Origin: Aplysia californica
Taxonomy: Eukaryota; Mollusca; Gastropoda; Aplysiida; Aplysiidae
Length of the DNA stretch: 64,000 nt
Direction of reading: 5' to 3'
NCBI RefSeq assembly: GCF_000002075.1
Contig: NW_004797387.1
Coordinates: 93,557 to 157,556, forward strand
Below the pieces are notes generated by a model. It saw nothing but the letters and a program-made list of their open reading frames with translations. It did no database searches and had not been told where the DNA came from. Positions 24,522 through 36,111 of this stretch are shown in pieces. Both the position numbers and the translations under genes were made by a program. Within the stretch, counting starts at the first letter, position 1; every line of letters begins with the position of its first letter.

Positions 24522-24634
24522 CATACCAAGATGATGGAGATAAGAGGTATAGGCTGATTACAGGTTTTGTGACTGTGCACCAATTGTGCTCCCTGTTCCT
24601 CCTCATGAGACATGTTCGTTTACACGTTCTTTCT
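24522..24634 (-). other. Exon-like segment A1 (113 nt)
   Basis: Bounded on the minus strand by acceptor GTAGTTGCAG and donor GTAAGCC. One frame is open and begins ERTCKRTCLMRRNREHNWC. It would leave a one-base phase, which does not fit the open frame of A2, so consecutive coding use is unlikely. Confidence 0.4.
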
Positions 24635-27600
24635 CTGCAACTACACAATGCAAGGAGATTTCCCCACCCAGTCCCCTCCCAGCGCCCAACGCATCCAACA
24701 ACACAAGAAATATCGCATACAATGTAAGTACAGATACAATTTTTTTCCACACGGCATACCAAGAATATCTGCTTATTTTGTTCATAGCTCATCACGATTT
24801 TAGTAACGCAAAAAAATTTTTTCCTCAAAAGTGAGAATGTAAAGAGAATGTAATAAGATTTCAACAAAATTTCTTTGTTAAAGCGATGTGAAGCATATCA
24901 ACACAATAATGGTCATTTAGTGCTGAGAAATAGACAGGCAGACGGAAACAACAGAGGGAAAGTACAGTAAAAATATAATTGTTGACCAACTCAAAGAAAG
25001 CATAAATGGTGACATTAGGTATAAGAAAGTGAAACAGTCCTTGCAAAGATCATTTTCAGCATAATTTCAGGAAGTTATTAAAAATAAATAAACCAAGGGA
25101 CAAATTATTTTTTTTATCGCATATGCAATTCCACAAAAATACAACAATAAGAAAATAAGTGTACCACAGTGTGGAGAAAAAGAAACCGCTGGGCAACTTT
25201 TCACCCAAAGAGATGTTCGCGACTTTAGAGCGCCAGACACTCGCATTACACACGCACGTCACACCTGAAAGTAAGAAATCCAGAGGCAAATAATCCTCCC
25301 CCACCAGACCAACCCTCCCCTCCAACTGAGGCACCACCCATAACCCAGTCCAAATCACAAGGCAAAAAGCAATAAAGAAATGCATACACAAAGATCTGAA
25401 CCAGTCTAACTTTTGTAGATAAACAGACGGGGAGCATCAGCTCAAATCTATTCAATTTTATGATTTTTAAGATGAAAAATCTAATATATTATTTCCTTTA
25501 ATACCAAATATTTAATTCAAAGAAGATTTCATCTCAACTCTAGCAAATACTTTCATTATGACCAGACACTAGAAAATATTAGTATAATGTTTTCCAAACA
25601 ATTTTCTCTAGAAAGAATATCATTAAGTGAAATTCAATCCTTACTGAACATTCATGAAAACTAATTCTTATTCAACATAACCAAAGGGTAAAAAAATGCA
25701 TAACAAGATAAGTCATTACTGACCGCTTTCATATTTCTCAGTAAAAGCAAAAATAGATCTCACACACCATCATCACCCACGGAGTTGGCACCGATCTCCC
25801 AACACAACGCAAAGGACAGCTGGCACTGAAAACATCATTCAAAGCAAAAGGTCCGCAGACCCTCAACCCTTATCTTACAAGGAAACGCTACATACTATTA
25901 AATCATTCAATATAAGATTTTTATCTAATCATTGTAAAAATTTCAGCTAAATCATTGTGCATTTAGATCTCTATTATCAAATCATTGTACATTTAGAGAT
26001 GTACTGATATTAAATCAAGATCTACATAAAATAATTGTACATTTAAATGTGCATGAAACATTGTATGTTTAGATCTATGTTTTGCAAGTTATTTTTTAAG
26101 TGCTTTCTCAAACATGACAAGTTGAATTACTTTTTTAAAAATGAAATATCAGTAAGTGTGAGCTTTTATCAAGACTTTGAAGATAAAGATTTTCAGTACA
26201 ATTTCATGGAACAACGAAAGAGTCCAATATTGATTAAATCGCTTTGAATACATTATTGAATGATCTACAAAATACGATTGTAATAAATAATTTCATACCA
26301 ACACAACTTGGGTTTCAAGAATTTTCAGCGAACTTTACCCGTTTCAGTCGTATCCTCCGAATGTTTGTTCCCGCAACATTTGTCTTTATGCCTGGAAGAG
26401 ACACTAGAGGAAAAAAGCAACACCCACCCACCTCCCCGTCTAGTTGAACTAGCTTTTACACATTAATAACATAAAATGGGATATTGTGTCCTGTTACTGT
26501 CAAAAGAAAATTATCCTGATGAGGTCACAACTTGGAACATAAGCAATATGTTGCATTTTTACACTTTAAAAATTAGTTCCTCACCAACACAACTATCATA
26601 ATTTCATATTACATTGCGATACTATACAGGAAGTATTCAATTAATTCAAGCCAGCTCTGTTGCTAAAATGTAACTGCTACAATTACAGCACATATTAATT
26701 CTACATGATATTCAATTGATTATTTTACAACTTCTATACAAGGAACTTCAAAGAAAGAAATAATTTTTTTAAAACAAAAACAGCCTTGACTTAACAAGCT
26801 TTACAATATCCTTCTTTAAAAACCAAAACCAAACACCCTCAGCCTCGAACAACACAGTCACCGGTCACATAACTACCCAACTTCAGCGAACGCAACTGCT
26901 CAACTCCGAACCATCACGCGCTTGGGCACTTTGCCACACCTTTGTCAACGACCGCCATTCAACGCCACGAGACAACGAGACCAGATCACTGAAAGAAATT
27001 CCCTTCACAAACACATCCAAAACCCACACACGTAACTGTTAACATGACATTTCATGAAGTACGGCTTGCATTCATAAAGCAACAATGTTACAAACAAAAA
27101 ACAGCATCCATTATACCTCAAAGGAACAGGTATTTAATAATGCTTAAGAAAGTACAAAGACTCAATAGTGTATGTGCAAGCAGTGGATAAGATGTATGGT
27201 GGGGTGGAGTTCTTCTTTATGTCAGTATATTTGAATTTGAGGTGGACTCTTAAAAGGCACTGCTTGAAGTTGAAAGTGTACAGTATTATGTTTTAAGAAA
27301 AACAAAGAGGTGTTTAAGCCATTGAAGGCCTTTTCAGGTTTATTTTTATCAAATCAACATCACGAATGACAAAGACAGAAAAGAGCAAAAAGCTTGCCTG
27401 AGAACACAGTACCCAGTCTTCTGAACAAGAAAAAACAGCAGGTTGCCACCGTGTCCCGATAACAGAGAGAGGAAGTCCATGTGTACTCGTTCTTTATCGC
27501 AGTTCTGGTTCTTCACAAATCCCAACTGAAAGAAAGCTTTGTACCATAGAATTAGCTCCCCTCCCCCCCCCCCCCCCCACCCCAGAGCTCTCTATAAAAT

Positions 27601-27867
27601 ACATAAATTATCATCAGTTACTGTTCACTCTTCAACTATTTTCAAAAGACGAAGTAACTTTTCTTCACTAAGCCATGTTCATCAATTATTATTCACAAGA
27701 TGCAAACAATTCAATCAATTAAGTTGAAAGAAAATTTTTGGAAATGACAAATCCAAAATTCAGACATCGTTATTAATAATTTGTCAAGACTTATTGATTT
27801 TAATGAGTCTACACCATCTAGCATCACTATCAACTTCTCAGGTACAAACCCGAACTCTCTAGTTTAC

Positions 27868-27969
27868 CGTTTATCTGGATAGCAAGATCAGAACCTCTGA
27901 CAGCATGGATCAACGCCGGCCGAATTTGCCAAGGATCGCACCAGGACTCGCAATTGTGGAAAACTTTAG
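27868..27969 (-). CDS. Candidate internal coding exon (unrecognised)
   Basis: Acceptor CTATTTCAG and donor GTAAACT bound 102 nt. Only one of three frames is open, encoding about 33 residues with KVFHNCESWCDPWQIRPA. The exon is symmetric (one-base phase on both sides), so it could be skipped without frame loss, and its phase also fits the candidate exon starting at 18623. Local GC content exceeds that of its flanks. No family recognised; Cys and Trp content hints at a structured extracellular or metal-binding segment, which is inference only. Confidence 0.3.
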
Positions 27970-28435
27970 CTGAAATAGAGCCTTTGTCAAGACAACTATC
28001 CCTAACGTAGGTCATTCTAAAAGAACATTTTTATACACATTTTCCATAAATTATCAAAGCTTAAATCTCAAACGACAATAATAGTACCAGTATGTATCTA
28101 TTTTTGTTTTCTCGTTACATAATTTTCGCAACTTCAGAACAACTTTGATTATAAGCAAAGGCTCCTTCTTACGAAAAAGTCAGTTATCATCAGAGAAATA
28201 TATTTGTATCCATTAATCTCAATTGTATTTGTTCAATATTGTCCTCAAGAAAGCTAGCAATAGGCAAGTAAAGAGATCACTATCACAGTCTAGAGGTATC
28301 TTCAAAATACGGCACCAATATACGGCACATAAAATATATTCACGTCATCTTCAAAAAGAACCTCAATACCAAGACTAGAGAGAAGGTGCACTGGTCAAGA
28401 GTGGATGACAGAACTTCATGTTGCTGCTGCTGTTG
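27970..28435. other. Non-coding AT-rich DNA
   Basis: No exon or repeat array seen, apart from CAA/CTG trinucleotide enrichment starting near 28418. Confidence 0.45.
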
Positions 28436-28548
28436 TCATTGCAGATGTTGCTGTTGCAGTTGTGGATGTGAGGATGGACGAGACCCTGTGACTTCTAGAA
28501 CGGGTGGTAGTGGTTGATAAGACAGTCCCCCGGCTCCACTAGATTCTC
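28436..28548 (-). CDS. Candidate terminal coding exon, Pro/Gln-rich tail
   Basis: After a possible acceptor GCGCCTGTAG the minus strand reads about 36 residues, ESSGAGGLSYQPLPPVLEV then a Ser/His/Gln-rich tail ending QQQHLQ and a TGA at 28436-28438. CAG/CAA triplets continue in the same frame after the stop, so the stop interrupts a Gln repeat. The frame is also open upstream to about 28612. The composition suits the disordered tail of a nuclear regulator, but the acceptor is weak. Confidence 0.25.
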
Positions 28549-28640
28549 CTACAGGCGCAAGATGTCCCACGGCTAGTCCTACTCCTTTCCATTTGAACCT
28601 CCAAAGTCCCTCCAGTTACTCCACAAAGCTGAAAATGAAC

Positions 28641-28831
28641 TAGCATACCCAAAAAAAAATCCCCAAAAAGCCATTTTTTTCCCTCTTTCCTGCTACATTG
28701 TTTCTTTTTATTTTTTTCTTCTTTCTTTCTTTTCTGGTTTTTTTTTTTTCTTCTTTCTTTCTTTTCTGTTGTTTTTTTTTCTAATTTTTTCTTTTTTTTC
28801 CCCCTCCTCTTTTCTTTTTTTTTTTCAATTT
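28641..28831 (-). repeat. Polypyrimidine tract (A-rich on minus), possible LINE tail
   Basis: T-rich runs with TTCTTTCTTTC words, partly duplicated at about 28720-28770. Read on the minus strand this is an A/GAAA-rich tail directly after the LINE fragment beyond the gap. Confidence 0.7.
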
Positions 28832-28931
28832 NNNNNNNNNNNNNNNNNNNNNNNNNNNNNNNNNNNNNNNNNNNNNNNNNNNNNNNNNNNNNNNNNNNNN
28901 NNNNNNNNNNNNNNNNNNNNNNNNNNNNNNN
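28832..28931. other. Assembly gap of exactly 100 N
   Basis: A round gap length usually means unknown size. It sits between a 50-bp tandem repeat and a simple-sequence tract, either of which could have broken the assembly. Confidence 0.95.
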
Positions 28932-29078
28932 TGTCGACTGGCGTGGGCGATCATGGACCTCCACTTCACTCTGTCTTGACTTGTCGACTGGCGTGGGCGA
29001 TCATGGACCTCCACTTCACTCTGTCTTGACTTGTCGACTGGCGTGGGCGATCATGGACCTCCACTTCACTCTGTCTTG
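28932..29078 (-). repeat. 50-bp tandem repeat of the LINE 3' coding end, three visible copies
   Basis: TGTCGACTGGCGTGGGCGAT begins at 28932, 28982 and 29032, virtually identical. The unit is not a multiple of three. The array runs into the gap, so the true copy number is unknown. Confidence 0.95.
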
Positions 29079-29390
29079 CGTTGCAGCAATAGTGTCTGTT
29101 GTTCTTGCTGCTCCTAACCATGTTGTCGTTTTATCCAGTATCCTTTCCCTCTGTCTGCATCTGCCTCTCTTTCCATCAAACTTGCCCGTTGTTACAATAT
29201 TCTCCAACGCTTCTTTCCGCATTGTGTTTCCAATGAACTTTGCCTCTCGCTTTCTTATATTCGTCATAAGCTGTCTTCTACAATGCTTCTACCAATACTT
29301 CTTCTTTTGTTTTTCTAGCTGTCCAAGGGATACGTAGCAAGCGTCTTATGAACCACAACTCTTGGATGGTACATAGCCATAATTTAGTAG
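28932..29390 (-). mobile_element. RTE-like LINE, C-terminal remnant
   Basis: Minus-strand translation shows ELWFIRRLLRIPWTARKT, then, after a shift of frame near 29270, a block with NIRKREAKFIGNTMRKEALE, VTTGKFDGKRGRCRQRERIL, and QDRVKWRSMIAHASR. These are the signature end of RTE-type endonuclease-reverse transcriptase ORFs. The catalytic part is missing and at least one frameshift is present, so the copy is 5'-truncated and dead. Its 3' coding end is tandemly repeated. Confidence 0.85.
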
Positions 29391-29708
29391 TGTCTGTTGG
29401 CCCCTGAAAGGCCGAGTCGGTCAGAAAGCAGCCTGCTTCCGAAGTATTCTAAAGTGTGTCGATGGAGGCACAAAAAGCATTTACAATCAATTGCACAAAA
29501 CTTGTTGACAACAAAATACATTTTTGTTTGAATACTAACATCCAGAACGTTCGCAATCCAGGCCTAAGTGACGTCATATCAGTTTACTTTATTAATTGTG
29601 TTCGCAGTTTCTCACCCTGGCTAGGAACTGTCTGATCAATTTGGATTACATTGTAATTTTCTGAATTAATTGTTGTTTTGGTTGCTGACAAATTAGAGAA
29701 GGGAGATG

Positions 29709-29747
<39 letters not shown>

Positions 29748-30011
29748 AAGGACAAAGAGGGTTTTTTATACTTTTTTCTTCTTTTTTTTGTTGTCCCAAT
29801 TTATTTTTTTTTAACCACATTTTTTACATTTTTTCCTCATAACTTTTCTTTACATTTTACATGAAAACCATTTCATTTTTTTTTTCTCACAAAATGGAAA
29901 CCTATATATATATTTGCAATTTCTTCTGGTATAATACAAACTAGTATACAGATTTTAATTCTGTGTAACCAACTCGACCTCTCTGGCAAACTCCATATGC
30001 ATACATACTCG
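29391..30011. other. Non-coding; 37-base T tract
   Basis: A pure T run at about 29710-29746 (A on the minus strand) could be a retroposon tail or a slipped homopolymer. The rest is T-rich and non-coding. Confidence 0.5.
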
Positions 30012-30072
30012 TCATACCAAGACAGCAAACCTGTCGCACTCCTCAAGAGTACCCACAGCACGGAGATCAAAG
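30012..30072 (-). CDS. Candidate short coding exon
   Basis: Acceptor TATACTTTTCAG precedes a frame reading FDLRAVGTLEECDRFAVLV and a stop at 30012-30014. If a donor GTATGA at 30017 is used instead, the exon is 55 nt and internal. The amphipathic charge pattern looks protein-like, but 19 residues are too few to assign a family. Confidence 0.25.
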
Positions 30073-33000
30073 CTGAAAAGTATAATCCAAATGAAACCAT
30101 TACGCACTCCCCATCCCCCTTGTTAAAAATGTCATTGAAGTAAAAACATATTTTTTCCTACATAGCAAAAAAAGGTCCCAGAAAAAAATTAAAAGGGCAC
30201 ATTCAGCCTTTTTGAAAAGGGTAGAAAAATCATAATTTATAATCCGCAAACGTAAGGAATATATTTGTTTCAGACAATGAGCAGATGATGTTCACACTGC
30301 AACAAAACCAATGAAAACATACGCAAGAAAACAATGGCAAACATAAGAGTTTACTTGTACAACTCAAACACACACTAAAATAGAACGGAATAAATCAAAA
30401 TGTGAGACAATGACATGTAGAACTAAACATACACAATAATGTTGAGGGGAAAAATGGAAAAGGATCAGTGAGGGGAGGCAGGTAGAGTATTTTCAAAAAC
30501 TCTGCATTGTAAGGAGACAGAGGTTAAAATGTAAAAAATGGCAGTAATGCTGTGATAGAACAATGTTCGAAAGGTTATCAATGTCAAAAGTGTTTGGTAT
30601 TCGCAGGTGACAATGACTTGGCATAACAACCAGTGGGCAACCAGAACAGCAATGTGCACTAAAGACAAGGTAAAAATACCAGGTGTCTGACAGTGTGAGG
30701 GAGGCAGGAAGGGCTTGCAACATCTGGTCGCAGAGGGGGAGGAAATGTCAAGATACCAGGACGAGGTGGCGAGAGTATCGGTCACAGCGGTCAGGGGGGG
30801 GGGGGGTTGTTCTCGGAGGGTAGCGACTGTGTACCATCTGTATAAAGGAAAACATGGGACAGAAACACCCACCCAGCCACCCCAATCTCATTCCCTTCTC
30901 CCATGAAATCGCACACACCATAACCCTACAGCGTATACATTGCAGCATGACACTATAAATGAAATGAGTTGACCAAATAAATAAGTTGACCGACCCAAAG
31001 TTTGACCAAACTAGTCAGTTAGCAACACAAGAGGAAATTATACTCATAAGTTAAAAATGCAATTGCAAAGGAGAGAGACAACAATTCAAGCAGTAGGGGC
31101 CTACTGTGTTCAGGTTAGCAATATTGTTTGACAACTTTCATACAATGTTTGACAAATTTCCATCAAAAGCATTCACAAAAGCAGGTGCTCTTTTTTTATG
31201 TTCAGAGCCTAAAAATTTTGACAAGGGTACCATGGGGTTCCACCCAGCATCTCTACACAAAAATGATTTGCAATATCAATATATGAGTACCAGAGGTAAG
31301 GAAAAATGTTCAAGTGTGTAGGAGGTCAAGGACAGGGAAAGGTTACCTTCATGCTACAAAAATAAAACCCTCTCCTAAGTGCGGAAACCAACCAGACCCA
31401 TTCAGAGGGCACTAACATGCTACAGGCTCACTGTCAATGTATCACAAGAGATTCTTGCAGCCACATTCACCGTCCAGTCAGGCAACAACAAGGAATCGAA
31501 TCAGGAGAGAATAGCCATGAGGAATTAGGAAGTGCTTTGTGGTTGTTACACTGAAAATAAAGAAAGAGAAAGCAAATATCCCACCCTCCCTCACACACAC
31601 GAAGGGGAGAAAGCAAAAGTATGATGGAGTTATTTTTTCCTGTTGTACAAACCAGTTGAAGCAAGATAATTATAAATATTGTTACGAAAATATTATGACG
31701 AAAACCCAGTCCAATACTACAACGTAGGAGTATCAAAATGACAAACGATCCTAGATGTCGGGCAATACTACACATACAGACAGGTGCTCAATATAAAAAT
31801 CTAAATTCAAAAAAACAAATCTGGACAGAGAAGAAAAAGAAATTTGAGATTTTTTTTTTACGTATAAAAGTGCCACAGGGGAAAAAAAAGCACAATACAT
31901 TTGTGCTACAAAACCTTGCAGTTTGAACATTAGGATCCACACATATACGGTTTCGATTAAAGTAAGTTCTATGTGCTATCCCACCACACACACATAAGCT
32001 ACCATAGAAAAGACAAATATGGCGAGGGGGTAGTTCAAATCAGTGCAATCTTGTCAATCAAAAGGGGTCAATACTGGTACGTCATGCGATACCGTGTGCC
32101 CATTGCGGGACAAAGAAACACGCAATCGGCGCCGTTGGAGGGTGATTAGAAGAGCCATCTACCACGGTTTATGCTGGGTCACATGTGAGCGGTGGAGTAT
32201 ACTCAAGCAGCTGGCAACAAATTGGAGAAACTGGAGGGTGGGGACTCAGAGTCAGCTCTGGAGGGGTGAGAGAAAGCACTAAATCGAGAGCCATTAGTCT
32301 CCCTTCCCACCCCCAACAAGCAATAAATGTACACACTAATTTGTTACACGAACGAATAAGAGAAAATTGTAATATTCGTGTTAGTTTGATGAACATTCAA
32401 AATAAGATTGGTAAATTAAAGCCAACCTCTGAAGGAATTTCACAAAAGGCCTTTTTCTAAGCAAATAAAAACATGCGTTTTTGAGGTATAAAGCATACTA
32501 TATTGTTGCTAACATTTCGAATGCCTAGCAAGTACAAGTAGTGGTATCATCGATACAGAATTTTAAGGTCGATACTACAGAGAGAAAAATAATTTTAACA
32601 ACAAACGGCCCACAGGGGGTACAGCAAATAGCCATTTCAGTACACAGACAGTACAACAGGGATCTCACAACTGGGTTGACTGACCCTCACAGACATGCCT
32701 TTGAACACCGCACTGCACATATCTCTCATTCACTTTTGCTTGACAGCACTCATGCACTTCTGATTTTCTTCGCATCAAACCTGAGAAAACTGAACACAGA
32801 ATTCTTCCCCCCCCCCCTCCCGAGAAAAAAGAACAAATAAAATCAATACTCCCACATAAAATAACTGCTGACCAAGTGATGGGAAATAAATGCAACAAAG
32901 TATACAAAGTTACATCCCACACACACAAAAACCTGATCAAAAAACGAAAAAGGGAAGAAGAAAAAAGGACAAGAAACAAGGTATGCTGATGTCACACCAT

Positions 33001-34429
33001 AAAAGCAAGATACTTTTAAGATAATTTTCAACGTAATGCACAATACACTCAGATAAAGAAACTGGTCAATGCTTTACAAAAAGTTAAAGAGATGCAAAAT
33101 AGAAGATTAAGAAGTATTACACCAATAAAAACAAAGCGTGGGAATCCCTCGTGATAAGAGATGATGCAGATATTGAATTTTGTGAAAAGGTACAACTAGA
33201 AAAGGTAGGTGGTTATTAAAGGTTTATGAGGACACGTTACAGCTGCCAAGAAGGTAGCGGTGGACATACTACAGGGCTGGGTGAGAAGGAAAATCAGAAG
33301 AGGGGGTATTGTAGTTACATACTTGCTGATACTGGAAGCTTTTGTACTTGCTTGTAGTGGGGCACTAGCGGGGTTAGGGAAAATAGGGCACTCCCATGGT
33401 TAGAAAAAGATGCATTCACTTTGTGGAAAGTAGTGCACAGGAATGCTGTGTGGTGCACAGGAATGATGTGTGTTGCACGTTCTGATGTTGGAAAAAAGGA
33501 CATTGGTGGAGCAGAGGAATGCTGGGAAAGCTGTCTCGGGTGTCGTGGAAGGTTGTACTGTGGAGAAGATGAGAATGCTATGCAGGCTGGTGTAGAGAAG
33601 CTCTAACGTTGTGTAGATGTAGGTGTTGGTGGGACTGGAGGTCATAGCCGTGGCCTGGTGGTAGAAATTAAGATGGGAGAAAAACGGCAGGTCTGGCAGG
33701 TCTGGAAAGATGGTGGCAGAGTAGTGCTTGCAGATGTGTTGCTGTAGCTTTCGATGTTGTTGCTGATGTTTCAGATGAGGAGTTGTTGTTGTATATTTCG
33801 GAAGGATAAGCGATGTTGGCGCTGCTCGCAAAGGTAGTACAAATGAACAACTGAATCAAAGTGGGAGGACAAAAACAAGATGGAAGACAGGCTGGGTCGA
33901 GTGAGGAAGCTTGGACAATGCTGATATGGGAAGTGCAGCTGTACGGGGAAAGCGGCTTCATATCTTAGAAACTGATCCAGGGTGCGGGTGGTGGCCATGA
34001 GTGTAATGCAGGTAGTGCTGTAACCTGGTGTTGGAAGAGATCAAACCGAAGATATAGACGATGGCCGGGGAAGAAGGTCACGTGTGGACAAAGGTTGTGT
34101 TGAGCTGTAAGGAGTTGTGGCAGAGTCTATGCATGTTGATGAAACACGGTAGAAGGGATTCTTCGGAACAATTCTGAGTAGGTTTTGGAGAAGGATCTAA
34201 GACAATTATTGTTCATGTGGTGTACAATCCGGTCTACTCAACGGACACTTTACCAACAGCTCATTGTATTATCAGTTTGAAAACTAATCCCAGTTGGTAT
34301 CAACATCGCTATCATATATGGAAACAACCTTTTTGTTGAAAACAATCTGAACAAGCAACGAATATATCCAGCGGTATCCCCAACTCTGAAGTTGATAGCC
34401 TAGCAGGATAATCTGGGTGACCATCAGCA
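30073..34429. other. Long non-coding stretch, minus-strand transcribed character
   Basis: A/C-rich on the plus strand. It contains G tracts (about 30786-30799), C tracts (about 32807-32819) and a GTGCACAGGAATG word repeated twice near 33430-33470. Open frames of about 100-140 codons here show biased codons without recognisable domains; I do not call them genes. Confidence 0.45.
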
Positions 34430-34810
34430 TTTTATGGATGACTGCGGAGATTTAGGATATTCTGGATGACTGTGAGGAATTTTTTATGTCTGCAGAGACT
34501 TGGGACTCCTGAAAGACTATGGAGATTTCGAATATTCTGAATGACTGAGGAGATTTTTTTCGGTGACAGCGGAGCCTTGATACTTCTGAGCGATAACGGA
34601 GATTTAGGATTTTCTGGATGACTGTGAGAACTTTTTGGGTGACTGTAGAGATAAGGGTTATCCGGACAACAGTGAAGACTTTCGAATTTTCTGGATGACT
34701 GTAGGGATCTTTTGAGAAAAATGTGGATGACTGAAGAAATTTTGAATAATCTGGATGATGGCTGAGAATAAAGACTTTCTGGATGGGTGATGAAGATAAC
34801 TGCACGATTT
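34430..34810 (-). repeat. Degenerate 26-28 bp minisatellite, about 14 copies
   Basis: The best-preserved unit on the plus strand is TGGATGACTGTGGAG followed by ATTTAGGATTTTC. Spacing between TGGATGACTG-like words is mostly 24-28 bp. Divergence is high, so it is old. Confidence 0.85.
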
Positions 34811-34998
34811 TAGCTGTATGCATCGGTGTGGGATCTCACCGTGTGCTGGATTTCTTTCTCAACTAGAAAGATTCAAGAGATTCTGCCTGAGTGAAACTAA
34901 CTAGTAGAGGACTCCTGACAATCTGCAACAGTTCACGATATTCCTAGAGACTCGACAGGCGATGTGCGGTGCTGGGGGACGTTAAGGACACTGGGACA

Positions 34999-35156
34999 CG
35001 TAGGATACTCGACGATTCCGAGAGGACTCCGACATTTCCTTGAGGATTCCGAACGCGTAGTCCTAAAGGGCGGGACTCGTAGGATACTTGACGATTCCGA
35101 GAGGACTCTGACATTTCCTAGAGGGTTCCGAACGCGTAGTCCTAAAGGGGCGAGCC
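34999..35156. repeat. 79-bp direct tandem duplication
   Basis: CGTAGGATACT begins at 34999 and again at 35078. Both copies continue through CGATTCCGAGAGGACTC and GAACGCGTAGTCCTAAAGG with few differences. It is CpG-rich compared with its surroundings. Confidence 0.95.
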
Positions 35157-35650
35157 AAAAGACGTCCTTCACAGAGACGGTACGAAGACTTCCAAGCACG
35201 GCGAAGGAAGAGAAGAATCACCGACGACAACAGCGTAGACAGAAGCTGGTGTGCTGAACAACCACACAAGCAGCGGACAAGACAGGAGGAGACATCTGCA
35301 TACACGGGACAATCGCACGGCAGCAGGTGAAGATTCGTACGGCAAGGACAGCTCCACCCACAGTATGACCGACAGGCGCACGCATAAAAAGGGCCACTCT
35401 CCCGTAACATCCAAAGACCACGACCCAAGAACTCACTGTAGAGATACTATGCAAACAAGAAAACATGGGAGCTGGGGACAGGCCAAGACAGAACAAAAAA
35501 TGTTTTCACAAACACAAAAGAAGTTGAGATATATCTCTGTGTCAAGAAAGAAAAAAAACCAACACAAAATAGGTCGAGATATTTCTAAGTTAAGAAGGAA
35601 AAAAGATTAACATACGCACACACAAAAAAACCCCAAACCACTTAACTCAC
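35157..35650. other. GC-richer segment, function unknown
   Basis: Higher GC and CpG than the flanks at 35160-35420. Several frames are open by composition. No domain recognised. Confidence 0.4.
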
Positions 35651-35728
35651 AGAACGTTGCAAACCCGAGCTCCGTAAAATCGGCGGCGAGGCTTTGCGCA
35701 GGCACTTTCTGAACCGCAACTTTGCTCC
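35651..35728 (-). CDS. Candidate 78-nt exon
   Basis: The acceptor CACGTCTACTCAG, preceded by about 150 bases of pyrimidine-rich sequence, and a strong donor GTGAGTTAAG bound 78 nt (26 codons). All three frames are open, so the coding frame cannot be chosen. One reads SKVAVQKVPAQSLAADF with a one-base phase on both sides, which would fit the candidate exon starting at 27969. It could equally be a non-coding exon. Confidence 0.3.
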
Positions 35729-36007
35729 CTGAGTAGACGTGATTATGGCAGCAGACAGCAGAGGAAGACAACAAGAACTGGACAGAGGCGGCAGCTGGAG
35801 GTATTGACAGGAAGGGGAAGGGGCATGTCTGAGGTCAAGGGGTTCAGGGGAGGGAAGGGCGGGGACCTGGAGGGACGAGACTATCCTCGTAACAGATGCT
35901 TGGGGTGGTGAACATTCCCTCATACACTTCCTAAAGATATTTCCATCGACATTTAAAGTGCATGCACACATACACACATCCCTGAGGTGATGACGCAGGC
36001 TGGGGGG

Positions 36008-36111
36008 GTCACGGATTTCGGGCAGGGAAGATCAATTGGTGATGTAGATGTCGAGGGAGTCACGGGTTTCGGGCAGAGAGATCGATCATTTGCGGATGTA
36101 GATGTAGACAC
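36008..36111. repeat. 51-bp direct duplication
   Basis: GTCACGGATTTCGGGCAG at 36008 recurs at 36059 as GTCACGGGTTTCGGGCAG, each followed by GATGTAGATGT. Confidence 0.85.

Larger units (their letters stand above)
20923..27600 (-). repeat. Degenerate tandem array of about 1.1-kb units with splice-like blocks
   Basis: Two kinds of short conserved block alternate. Block A pairs an acceptor-like stretch (plus strand CTGTAACTACA, then TTTCCCC and CCC-rich sequence) with a donor-like GGCTTACC; clear copies lie at 24522-24634, 23537-23659, 21978-22125 and 20930-21033. Block B (plus strand CTGAAATC, AGG, then a C-rich tract ending CCCTCCCC) lies near 25276, 24127, 23177 and 21558, with weaker copies near 26408 and 27545. 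Spacing is 0.95 to 1.6 kb, most often about 1.13 kb. On the minus strand both blocks read as pyrimidine-rich acceptors or GTAAGCC donors. Sequence between blocks is much less conserved. I infer ancient tandem duplication of an intron-exon unit. Confidence 0.6.

Noticed and set aside
20930-24634. Reading A1-A4 as consecutive coding exons of one repeated domain
   Set aside because: Lengths and phases do not agree, the A2-A3 junction makes a stop, A4 has stops in all frames, and no residue pattern is shared.
28539-29029. Open frames crossing the run of N at 28832-28931
   Set aside because: They exist only because unknown bases are read through; nothing can be said of sequence in the gap.
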